Assembly (NCBI GenBank): GCA_045647785.1 | Contig: JAZRMU010000040.1 | Coordinates: 1 to 5,652 of the forward strand | Origin: SIG565 sp045647785 | GTDB lineage: Bacteria; Bacillota; Clostridia; Oscillospirales; Acutalibacteraceae | Length of the DNA stretch: 5,652 nucleotides | Reading direction: 5' to 3' | Part shown: positions 1 through 5,283 of the stretch, piece by piece | How the letters are laid out: every line of letters begins with the position of its first letter | How positions within the stretch are numbered: position 1 is the stretch's first letter | The notes under the pieces: generated by a model | What the model was told of the DNA's origin: nothing | The model's database searches: none | Seen by the model: only the letters and a program-made list of their open reading frames with translations | Translations under genes and position numbers: made by a program

Positions 1-11
1 ATTAATTGAAT

Positions 12-16
12 GGAGG
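12..16 (+). promoter_or_regulatory. Ribosome binding site of the beta-helix lipoprotein gene
   Basis: GGAGG lies 8 bases before the ATG at 25. An in-frame ATG at 10 overlaps this site and would have no ribosome binding site of its own. The site therefore sets the start at 25, which also places the lipoprotein signal peptide exactly at the N-terminus. Confidence 0.85.
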
Positions 17-24
17 TCAATTTT

Positions 25-1554
25 ATGAAAAAAATTATAACTGTAATTTTAGCTACTGCCATGCTGTTTAGCCTTTGTGCTTGCGGTGGAAACGGTAGCG
101 GCAACGGCGGCGCAGCCGGTCTTGGACATGCCGCATCAGATTTTGTTGAAGCAAAGGAAAACAACCCAACAACAATGGGTCTTTTCTATCGCAACACCAT
201 CGGAGCACCTATCGCATCAGACGATGCCGATGTAAAAATTGTTGACAGCAAGGCGGATGCATTGCTTAAGGAAATTGAGGATGCACCCGATACCCTCACT
301 GCAAACGGTGGTACTACATACTATATTTCTGCCGAGGGCAACGACAAAAACGATGGTCTCACCCCCGAAACCGCCAAAAAGGACTATATGGTACTCAAAA
401 CCTTTTTAAAGAAGGGCGACCTTGTGCGCTTCCGCAGAGGCGATGTTTTCCGCGGTCAGGTAAAATTGGTTTCAGGTGTTAACTACGGTGCCTACGGCGA
501 AGGTCCTAAACCCCGCTTCTATGGCTCGACCGACGGATTGGACGGAGAGTGGGTAGAAACCGAAACACCCCATGTTTATAAATTTAGCCAGAGCGTTGGA
601 AACTACTCTAATATAGTATTTAACAGCGGCGAAACAGTTGGTCGTCCTGTTAAAGATATGAAGGATATTACCAGAAGACCACTCAACACCTGCTGGCAGG
701 GTAAAGTTTATGTATATTCCCCCGATGGCAATCCCGGAGAAATCTTCCACCACATTGAAATTGTTGATGGCTACTGCTTATTTACAGGAAGTGGCGACGA
801 GCTTACCGATGTTAATGTTCAGAACCTCTGCTTGATGTATGCAGGTGTTCACGGCTTTGGTGGCCTTGGATATACTAAAAATATGACTATTGAGGGCTGC
901 ATTATCGGCTTTATGGGCGGTAGAGATTTATTGCTTAAAGGCAAAAGTCTTGGTAATGCTATCGAATTTATGGCCGGTGCTAATAATGTTACAGTTAAAA
1001 ACAACTACTTATTCCAGTGCTATGATACCGGCGTTACACATCAAGGTCCTATGACAAACAAGGGCCCTGCAGACTTCGATGATATTATATATGATAACAA
1101 CCTCATTGAATACTGCGTATGGGCTATTGAGAGTTGGATATACGCACGCGATGGAGACAGCCCTGAAGATATTGCAACAGGTTACACCTTTAACTATGGT
1201 AAGGTTGATATTACTAACAATATTTGCCGTTATTCCGGCTGGGGTTGGGGCAGTCTTGACCGTCCTGACAAAAATTGCTATGCCGACTTGGTTTACACAA
1301 TTTATAAGCATGTTGAACCGCTAACGGTTAAAAACAATATTTTTGACCGTTCAAGAAGAACTTCGGTATGGTATCAAGGCAAAAATCCACAACCTGACCT
1401 GCTGATATTTGAAAACAATCAGTTCATTGGCGCCAGCAACACCCGCCTCGCCTCCATTTGCGACACAACCCATACCGACCCCACAACACTTGAAACTTAT
1501 CTGAAAAAATACGCTAAAACAGTTTCGGGTAACACCGCAAAGGTTGTTAAATAG
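25..1554 (+). CDS. Predicted lipoprotein with right-handed parallel beta-helix domain
   Basis: The gene encodes 509 residues. Residues 1-20 form a lipoprotein signal peptide: Lys2-Lys3, a hydrophobic core, then Leu-Cys-Ala-Cys with Cys20 as the likely lipidated residue. A Gly/Asn/Ser-rich linker (21-35) follows. Residues 99-117 (YYISAEGNDKNDGLTPETA) match the opening motif common in secreted beta-helix proteins (DUF1565-like, polysaccharide lyase-like). From about 264 to 475 there are repeated short strands ending in Asn (NMTIEGCIIGF, NVTVKNNYLF, DIIYDNNLIEY, KVDITNNICRY, LTVKNNIFDRS, LLIFENNQFIG), which is the ladder pattern of a parallel beta-helix. Such proteins usually bind, cleave or epimerise polysaccharides; substrate and catalytic residues cannot be read here. 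It would sit outside the membrane, anchored by lipid. It ends at its own terminator and nothing shows an operon partner inside the window. The fold is fairly sure; enzymatic activity is unknown. Confidence 0.85.
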   Translation: MKKIITVILATAMLFSLCACGGNGSGNGGAAGLGHAASDFVEAKENNPTTMGLFYRNTIGAPIASDDADVKIVDSKADALLKEIEDAPDTLTANGGTTYYISAEGNDKNDGLTPETAKKDYMVLKTFLKKGDLVRFRRGDVFRGQVKLVSGVNYGAYGEGPKPRFYGSTDGLDGEWVETETPHVYKFSQSVGNYSNIVFNSGETVGRPVKDMKDITRRPLNTCWQGKVYVYSPDGNPGEIFHHIEIVDGYCLFTGSGDELTDVNVQNLCLMYAGVHGFGGLGYTKNMTIEGCIIGFMGGRDLLLKGKSLGNAIEFMAGANNVTVKNNYLFQCYDTGVTHQGPMTNKGPADFDDIIYDNNLIEYCVWAIESWIYARDGDSPEDIATGYTFNYGKVDITNNICRYSGWGWGSLDRPDKNCYADLVYTIYKHVEPLTVKNNIFDRSRRTSVWYQGKNPQPDLLIFENNQFIGASNTRLASICDTTHTDPTTLETYLKKYAKTVSGNTAKVVK

Positions 1555-1861
1555 GAATTAATTAACCCCGCAAAAATGCACTGCCCCAATTTGTGCGGAC
1601 AGTACAAAAACACCCTAATAAGAGTATAAAACAAAAATGTCGCTTTTCTATTGAAAAGCGACATTTTATATTACATTTTGTCCGCACCACACTCGAGCGG
1701 GCTAAATATTTATTTAAAAAAACTTAAAAAAGCCCACGCTTCACCATTAAAATTCAAATTCCTTTGTCATAACATTTACCGGTAGCAGCCGTTAACTATA
1801 GGATTTTTATGAGCATAGCCTTTCGCCTTAATTTAATTTAAATGGTTTTTTCGTAAAACTC
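1555..1861. other. Gene-free AT-rich spacer between the lipoprotein gene and the tRNA promoter
   Basis: No credible coding frame with a ribosome binding site is present. The stretch holds the terminator at 1634-1667 and a 9-bp inverted pair around it (GTGCGGACA 1593-1601, TGTCCGCAC 1679-1687). It also holds a weak interrupted stem (1696-1703 with 1731-1740) closing a 27-base A/T loop. From about 1741 to 1861 I see no recognisable feature. Confidence 0.6.
1634..1667 (+). terminator. Intrinsic terminator after the lipoprotein gene
   Basis: A perfect 15-bp inverted repeat: AAAATGTCGCTTTTC (1634-1648), loop TATT, and GAAAAGCGACATTTT (1653-1667). The stem ends in a T tract on the + strand and an A tract on the left, so it could also stop transcription from the other side. 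It lies about 80 bases after the stop codon at 1554. Confidence 0.8.
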
Positions 1862-1890
1862 TTGACAAATCATAATAAATAATATATTAT
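1862..1890 (+). promoter_or_regulatory. Sigma-A-type promoter of the tRNA-Leu gene
   Basis: A perfect -35 box TTGACA (1862-1867), a 17-base A/T-rich spacer and a -10 box TATTAT (1885-1890, 5 of 6 consensus) predict a transcription start near 1897, about 18 bases before the mature tRNA 5' end. This is a strong stable-RNA type promoter. Confidence 0.85.
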
Positions 1891-1914
1891 AGTTAGGTGC
1901 TCATAATTTAATAT

Positions 1915-2001
1915 GCCGCTGTGGTGGAATAGGCAGACACAAGGGACTTAAAATCCCTCGGGGGCGACTTCGTACCGGTTCAAGTCCGGTCAGCGGCACC
2001 A
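1915..2001 (+). tRNA. tRNA-Leu, anticodon UAA
   Basis: A complete class II tRNA cloverleaf with a long variable arm. The acceptor stem pairs GCCGCTG (1915-1921) with CAGCGGC (1991-1997), followed by discriminator A1998 and an encoded CCA (1999-2001). The D-arm contains GTGGAATAGGCAGACAC. The anticodon stem pairs AGGGA (1942-1946) with TCCCT (1954-1958) around loop CTTAAAA, placing anticodon TAA at 1949-1951, which reads UUA leucine codons. The variable arm (about 1959-1973) includes a GACTTCGTAC hairpin. The T-arm pairs ACCGG (1974-1978) with CCGGT (1986-1990) around TTCAAGT. It is a single-gene unit with its own promoter and terminator. Confidence 0.97.
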
Positions 2002-2038
2002 AAAAACAAAGGACTTCTTTTGAAGTCCTTTGTTTTTT
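2001..2038 (+). terminator. Intrinsic terminator of the tRNA-Leu gene
   Basis: A perfect 17-bp stem: AAAAAACAAAGGACTTC (2001-2017), loop TTTT, GAAGTCCTTTGTTTTTT (2022-2038). The GC core GGACTTC/GAAGTCC is followed by a T-rich tract. It starts on the last base of the encoded CCA, so the primary transcript needs almost no 3' trimming beyond removal of this hairpin. Confidence 0.92.
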
Positions 2039-2046
2039 GTGTTTGG

Positions 2047-2218
2047 GTCCGCAAGGACACAACATCGTTTGACCGCAAGCGGTCAACATCATTTCGAGCA
2101 GAGCGAGAACATCATTGTCCGTTTGCGGACACAAAACGATGTGATGCTTCGCATCAACGATGTTACGGCTATCGCCGTAAACGATATGTCTTCGCCAACG
2201 ATGTTGCACTGCGTGCAA
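2047..2218. repeat. Array of about eight short hairpins separated by an inverting 9-base spacer
   Basis: Local inverted repeats follow one another: GTCC-GCAA-GGAC (2047-2058), TTGACCG/CGGTCAA (2069-2086), a weak TTTCG/CGAGA (2092-2108), TGTCCG/CGGACA (2116-2131), TGATGC/GCATCA (2142-2156), TTACGGC/GCCGTAA (2163-2180), a degenerate one at 2187-2197 and TTGCAC/GTGCAA (2204-2218). The stem sequences differ from each other. Between and overlapping them is a conserved spacer: AACATCGTT (2061), AACATCATT (2085, 2108), then in reverse orientation AACGATGTG (2135), AACGATGTT (2156, 2197) and AACGATATG (2180). The starts are 17 to 27 bases apart. The whole is therefore also a loose large inverted repeat centred near the hairpin at 2116-2131. 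No function is known to me. It is not a CRISPR array, because the conserved unit is only 9 bases and it inverts. Confidence 0.8.
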
Positions 2219-2232
2219 ATTTATGCTATAAT
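2204..2232 (+). promoter_or_regulatory. Extended -10 promoter for the small membrane protein gene
   Basis: TGCTATAAT (2224-2232) is a perfect extended -10 element. A poor -35 candidate TTGCAC (2204-2209, 3 of 6) lies exactly 17 bases upstream and is also the left arm of the last hairpin of the array. The transcription start would fall near 2239, giving a leader of only about 13 bases. Function is inferred from sequence only. Confidence 0.7.
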
Positions 2233-2237
2233 ACACC

Positions 2238-2248
2238 AAGGCGGTGAT
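2238..2248 (+). promoter_or_regulatory. Long ribosome binding site setting the start at 2252
   Basis: AAGGCGGTGAT differs at one base from the full anti-16S complement AAGGAGGTGAT and ends 3 bases before the ATG at 2252. It fixes the start of the small membrane protein. The frame stays open upstream through the hairpin array, but no ribosome binding site supports a start there. Confidence 0.8.
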
Positions 2249-2251
2249 AGT

Positions 2252-2557
2252 ATGAAAAAAAGCAAGTTGTTTTTTATAATCTTTTTAAGTGTTTTTGTAT
2301 TGTTTTTAGTATGCTTTTTTGTAGCGAGTGCTTTGATGCAAAATTGTGTTATTCCCATTGTTGAGGTTACTTCTTCGATGCAAGGAATTTTAGCTTCTAT
2401 TGTATTTTTTCCGTTAGTTGCTAGTCTTTTCTTTTTAGGACAATTTCTAAAAAGAAAATCAGGAGTTTGGCAGAATATTTATAAAGTGTTAAACTTTGTT
2501 TCTATAGCTTTATTTTGTTATATTGTTGTAATTATAATTGTTAGTTTTCTTGGCTAA
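2252..2557 (+). CDS. Small three-helix membrane protein of unknown function
   Basis: The gene encodes 101 residues. I do not recognise a family. Three hydrophobic segments are clear: about 6-28, 46-65 and 80-100. The N-terminal MKKSK and the loop KRKSGVWQNIYK between segments 2 and 3 are positively charged, so the N-terminus and that loop should be cytoplasmic, with the 30-45 loop and the C-terminus outside. Cysteines are at 21, 32 and 89. There is no catalytic motif. The start is set by the strong ribosome binding site at 2238-2248, and an extended -10 promoter lies just upstream. The gene is visibly more AT-rich than the transporter, PP-loop and lipoprotein genes, which together with the adjacent repeat array may mean foreign origin. 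It is a monocistronic unit closed by the terminator at 2608-2641. The reading frame is likely real because promoter, ribosome binding site, membrane topology and terminator agree; the role is unknown. Confidence 0.72.
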   Translation: MKKSKLFFIIFLSVFVLFLVCFFVASALMQNCVIPIVEVTSSMQGILASIVFFPLVASLFFLGQFLKRKSGVWQNIYKVLNFVSIALFCYIVVIIIVSFLG

Positions 2558-2607
2558 TCAAAGAAAATCTTCGGTTTTTAACCAGTTCTTTTTTGGACAC
2601 GAGAGAC

Positions 2608-2641
2608 AAAAATCCCGTTCACGAAAGTGGGCGGGATTTTT
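2608..2641 (+). terminator. Intrinsic terminator after the small membrane protein gene
   Basis: AAAAATCCCG (2608-2617) pairs with CGGGATTTTT (2632-2641). The inner part continues through two T-G wobbles and CAC/GTG to a GAAA tetraloop (2623-2626), giving a 15-bp stem in total. The A tract on the left gives a T tract on the opposite strand, so it may work in both directions between these convergent genes. Confidence 0.88.
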
Positions 2642-2693
2642 ACTTATTACCTTTTCACTCTTCACTTTTCACTAAATAAAGCTTTATGATGTG

Positions 2694-2723
2694 AAAAAGC
2701 CTCCCTTTTAAAGAGAGGCTTTT
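2694..2723 (-). terminator. Intrinsic terminator of the ttcA-like gene
   Basis: On the - strand AAAAGCCTC (2723-2715) pairs with GAGGCTTTT (2703-2695), followed by a further T at 2694. It begins 3 bases after the stop codon of the ttcA-like gene. Between it and the terminator at 2608-2641 lies a short direct repeat of TTCACT/TTCAC units (2651-2672) with no evident role. Confidence 0.85.
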
Positions 2724-2726
2724 GCA

Positions 2727-3572
2727 TTATATCTTAAACTTGAAATCCTTATCAAACATTTCCGTAAACGGATGGAGAGTACCTTCGTCGCGCTCGCGAA
2801 CTCCCACCATATTGCCAACATTTACATTATGCATACTGCGGAATATGTTATCTGCGGCGTTAGGATTTATTTTAGAAATATACTCTATCAGCTGCTTGGT
2901 TTCGCGCCGCTTGGAAAGGTTTTCAAACTCCTCGCTCTTTTCGGTGAATCGGCAGGCGCAGGCGAGAAAGCGCAGGTCGTTTGAGGTTGCCCAATTTATG
3001 ATATCCTTTTCTCTAACCTTATAAAGCGGACGAATAAGCTGTATTCCCTCAAAATTGGTGCTTTTGAGCTTTGGCAGCATCGTTTTAATTTCGCTGGAAT
3101 ACATCATACTCATAAGCAGGGTTTCAATGGCATCATCGAAATGGTGCCCCAGAGCAATTTTATTACAGCCGAGCTCGCGAGCCTTTGCATATAGGTTACC
3201 CCTGCGCATACGGGCGCAAAGGTAGCAGGGCGAGCCGCCCACCTCATTTACGGTGTTGAAAATATCGTTTTCAAACACGGTTATCGGAATATTGAGCAGC
3301 CTTGCATTGCTCTCTATCAGCGCGCGGTTTTCGGGATTATAGCCAGGGTCCATAACAATAAACTCAAGGGTGAACGGCACCTCGCTATGGCGGCAGAGCT
3401 GCTGCATACATTTAGCAAGCAGCACCGAGTCCTTGCCACCCGAAATGCACACCGCAATTTTGTCGCCCGCACTGATTAGGTCATACTCCTTAACTGCGGC
3501 AACAAAGTTATTCCAAATTTTTTTGCGATAGCGCTTTATAATACTGCGCTCAATTTCAACATGTCTTTCCAT
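2727..3572 (-). CDS. ttcA: TtcA-like PP-loop ATPase, probable tRNA 2-thiocytidine(32) synthetase
   Basis: A 281-residue cytoplasmic protein of the TtcA/TilS PP-loop superfamily. The ATP-binding PP-loop SGGKDS is at 44-49. The family's GHHFDDAIET motif is at 142-151. PCYLCARMRRG (115-125) supplies the Cys116/Cys119 pair that in TtcA holds an Fe-S cluster, and FLACACRF (203-209) supplies Cys205 and Cys207, one of which probably corresponds to the third cluster ligand. TtcA activates C32 of certain tRNAs with ATP and replaces its oxygen with sulfur. TilS is less likely because it lacks the CxxC motif. The length fits TtcA. The start is set by GGAG (3578-3581) 5 bases upstream. The gene lies on the same strand as the transporter gene but has its own promoter inside the intervening terminator, so it need not be co-regulated with it. 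The PP-loop assignment is sure; the exact tRNA position is inferred, since Clostridia carry several TtcA-like paralogues. Confidence 0.88.
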   Translation of the reverse strand: MERHVEIERSIIKRYRKKIWNNFVAAVKEYDLISAGDKIAVCISGGKDSVLLAKCMQQLCRHSEVPFTLEFIVMDPGYNPENRALIESNARLLNIPITVFENDIFNTVNEVGGSPCYLCARMRRGNLYAKARELGCNKIALGHHFDDAIETLLMSMMYSSEIKTMLPKLKSTNFEGIQLIRPLYKVREKDIINWATSNDLRFLACACRFTEKSEEFENLSKRRETKQLIEYISKINPNAADNIFRSMHNVNVGNMVGVRERDEGTLHPFTEMFDKDFKFKI

Positions 3573-3588
3573 AAAAACTCCAAAACAA

Positions 3589-3621
3589 AAAGCGTTACCT
3601 ACATTATATAGGTAACGCTTT
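3589..3621 (-). terminator. Intrinsic terminator of the NhaC-family transporter gene
   Basis: A perfect 13-bp inverted repeat, AAAGCGTTACCTA with TAGGTAACGCTTT, around a 7-base loop (3602-3608). On the - strand it is followed by more T residues (to 3587) and a second T run after one G. It starts 16 bases after the transporter stop codon. Its loop and left arm overlap the promoter of the downstream gene. Confidence 0.88.
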
Positions 3622-3631
3622 AATTTTTCAA
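3603..3631 (-). promoter_or_regulatory. Promoter of the ttcA-like gene, embedded in the preceding terminator
   Basis: On the - strand TTGAAA (3631-3626, 5 of 6) is followed by a 17-base spacer (3625-3609) and a perfect TATAAT (3608-3603). The start would be near 3596, so the leader is about 24 bases and includes GGAG at 3581-3578. The -10 box sits in the terminator loop and the spacer in the first arm of its stem. Confidence 0.75.
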
Positions 3632-3637
3632 GTATTC

Positions 3638-5218
3638 TTATGCTTTTTTAGCGGTTGCAAGCTTAATTACGAAGAGTGTAGCCACTGTGAGCACTGTTGA
3701 GATAGCAAGGCAAATCCAAGCGTTCTGAACAAAGCCGGCAATTATAAACGATACAAACGAAATGCCTGCAACGGTTAACGCATAGGGCAGCTGTGTCGAT
3801 ACATGGTTAATATGATCGCACTGTGCGCCTGCAGAGGACATAATTGTGGTATCAGAAATCGGTGAGCAGTGGTCGCCGCAAACCGAGCCTGCAAGACACG
3901 CTGACATACCGATAATACCGAGCGGTGAGCCAACGGGGAATATTGCAAGAACAATTGGAATAAGGATACCGAATGTACCCCAAGATGTACCTGTTGCGAA
4001 GGAAATTCCGCAAGCTACAAGGAATATGATAGCGGGCAAGAAGGTCTGCAGACTGCCGGCATTTGCAAGAGCAGCCTCTACAAACGCATCGGAATCAAGA
4101 AGTCCTGTCATATTCTTAAGTGTTGTAGCCATTGTTAGGATAAGAATTGCGGGCACCATTGCAATAAAGCCCTTCGGGATACTTGCCATAGCATCCTTAA
4201 ATGAGATAAGGCGACGAGCCACGAAGTAAATAATTGTTACAACAAGAGCAATTAAACCGCCCCACGGGAGACCTACTGTAGCATCGGTGTTACCGAATGC
4301 CTCTGCAAAGGAAAGAGTGCCATCCTGACCAATATAATAAAGGGCATAAACACAAATTACAATAAGAGAAATAATCGGGAAAAGAAGGTCGATAATGCGA
4401 GCCTTGGGATTGCCCTCATCGGCTACATCTTCGCCTACCTGACCGCCCGATGTGAATAAATCACCATTGTCGGCATTGAGCTCATGCAGTTTCATAGGAC
4501 CGTAGTTTAACTTCATAAGAGTAATAGCAATAATGAACACAAAGGTCATTAATGAATAGAAGTTATAGGGAATTGCCTGAATGAAAAGAGCAATACCGTC
4601 CTGTCCCTCGGGAACATACTCCGACACAGCGGCAGCCCAAGAGGAAATAGGAGCTATCATACAAACGGGAGCAGCGGTAGCATCAATTAAGTATGCAAGC
4701 TTTGCACGGGAAATCTTTGCTTTATCGGTTACGGGACGCATAACTGCACCAACGGTTAAGCAGTTGAAATAGTCGTCAATAAAAATGAGTATACCGAAAA
4801 GGAAGGTTGCAATGGAAGCACCGATTTTGGTCTTAACATTCTTTGCAGCCCAACGGCCGAACGCCTGCGAGCCGCCTGCCTTATTAAGCAAAGCAACAAT
4901 AGCACCCAGCAGCACCAAGAAAATGAAGATGCCTGCAGTACCCGATACAGCGCTAACAAAGCCATCGTTTGTAAGAGCGTCAACTGTCTTTAAGGGGCTG
5001 AAGCCGTTTGCTAAAAGACCGCCTGCTAAAATACCAACGAAAAGCGATGAATAAACCTCTTTAGTGAGTAAAGCCAGACCGATAGCGATTACCGGCGGGA
5101 AGAGCGACCAAAGTGTACCTACAGGAGAGGTTATAGAACCTGTAATTGCACAAAGAACGCCGAATGCTACTACAAAAAGCACAATGAGTAGCTTGGGGAT
5201 TAACTTCTTTGCTGTCAT
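3638..5218 (-). CDS. NhaC-family transporter, predicted lysine transporter (LysW-like)
   Basis: A 526-residue polytopic membrane protein of the NhaC/ion-transporter superfamily with about a dozen hydrophobic segments. Diagnostic blocks are SLFPPVIAIGLALLTKEVYS (38-57), FIDDYFNCLTVGAVMRPVTD (146-165), ATGTSWGTFGILIPI (408-422) and GDHCSPISDTTIMSSAGA (448-465). A hydrophilic, acidic loop lies at about 244-273. The family was named for Na+/H+ exchange but also includes amino-acid and carboxylate carriers. Here a complete lysine riboswitch and its terminator occupy the leader, so the likely cargo is lysine, taken up when lysine is scarce. From memory, an NhaC-type candidate transporter found behind lysine riboswitches has been called LysW. 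The start at 5218 has GGAGG (5227-5231) 8 bases upstream. It is transcribed alone or with the azlD-like gene above it, and ends at the terminator 3589-3621. Family is very sure; lysine as substrate is inferred from regulation, not from residues. Confidence 0.93.
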   Translation of the reverse strand: MTAKKLIPKLLIVLFVVAFGVLCAITGSITSPVGTLWSLFPPVIAIGLALLTKEVYSSLFVGILAGGLLANGFSPLKTVDALTNDGFVSAVSGTAGIFIFLVLLGAIVALLNKAGGSQAFGRWAAKNVKTKIGASIATFLFGILIFIDDYFNCLTVGAVMRPVTDKAKISRAKLAYLIDATAAPVCMIAPISSWAAAVSEYVPEGQDGIALFIQAIPYNFYSLMTFVFIIAITLMKLNYGPMKLHELNADNGDLFTSGGQVGEDVADEGNPKARIIDLLFPIISLIVICVYALYYIGQDGTLSFAEAFGNTDATVGLPWGGLIALVVTIIYFVARRLISFKDAMASIPKGFIAMVPAILILTMATTLKNMTGLLDSDAFVEAALANAGSLQTFLPAIIFLVACGISFATGTSWGTFGILIPIVLAIFPVGSPLGIIGMSACLAGSVCGDHCSPISDTTIMSSAGAQCDHINHVSTQLPYALTVAGISFVSFIIAGFVQNAWICLAISTVLTVATLFVIKLATAKKA

Positions 5219-5231
5219 TTTTTATTCCTCC

Positions 5232-5270
5232 AAAATAAAAATTCGTGATAGCAAAGTGCCATCACGAATT
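5232..5270 (-). terminator. Riboswitch-controlled attenuator terminator in the transporter leader
   Basis: On the - strand AATTCGTGAT (5270-5261) pairs with ATCACGAATT (5249-5240) around an 11-base loop, followed by TTTATTTT and then directly by the GGAGG ribosome binding site. A competing pairing exists: GAGTGCTGTCA (5295-5285, overlapping the closing strand of the aptamer's P1) with TGATGGCACTT (5264-5254, top of the terminator arm plus loop). It gives 11 contiguous pairs including wobbles, the expected antiterminator. Confidence 0.82.
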
Positions 5271-5283
5271 AAAAATCCATAAT

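Noticed and set aside
10..24. Alternative start of the lipoprotein gene at the ATG at 10
   Set aside because: That ATG overlaps the ribosome binding site of the start at 25 and would add five residues before the signal peptide.
1009..1324. Two moderately long frames inside the beta-helix gene, one on each strand
   Set aside because: Both lie fully inside a well-supported gene, have no ribosome binding sites and no recognisable protein features.
1696..1740. Possible terminator or regulatory hairpin AGCGGGCT/AGCCCACGCT
   Set aside because: It has a two-base bulge and a 27-base loop, and it has no gene to terminate on the + strand; probably chance pairing.
2047..2218. CRISPR array
   Set aside because: The conserved unit is only 9 bases, inverts midway, and the intervening stretches are themselves palindromes rather than unique spacers; no cas gene is present.
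1901..2239. Open reading frame of 112 codons on the - strand across the tRNA and the array
   Set aside because: It runs antisense through the tRNA-Leu. Its PLTGLEPVRSRPRGILSPLC stretch is the antisense translation of a tRNA-Leu gene that is often mis-annotated as protein, and it has no ribosome binding site.
2020..2251. Protein-coding frames through the hairpin array, including an upstream extension of the small membrane protein
   Set aside because: The frames are open only because the short palindromic units happen to lack stops. The extension is hydrophilic, low in sense and crosses the promoter; the strong ribosome binding site at 2238-2248 sets the start at 2252.
2561..2580. Small hairpin with a TTCG loop just after the small membrane protein gene
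   Set aside because: The stem has a T-T mismatch next to the loop and otherwise only A-T pairs; the real terminator is the strong stem at 2608-2641.
3846..5282. Several + strand open frames opposite the transporter gene and its leader
   Set aside because: They are complements of conserved transporter codons or of the riboswitch leader, without promoters or ribosome binding sites of their own.
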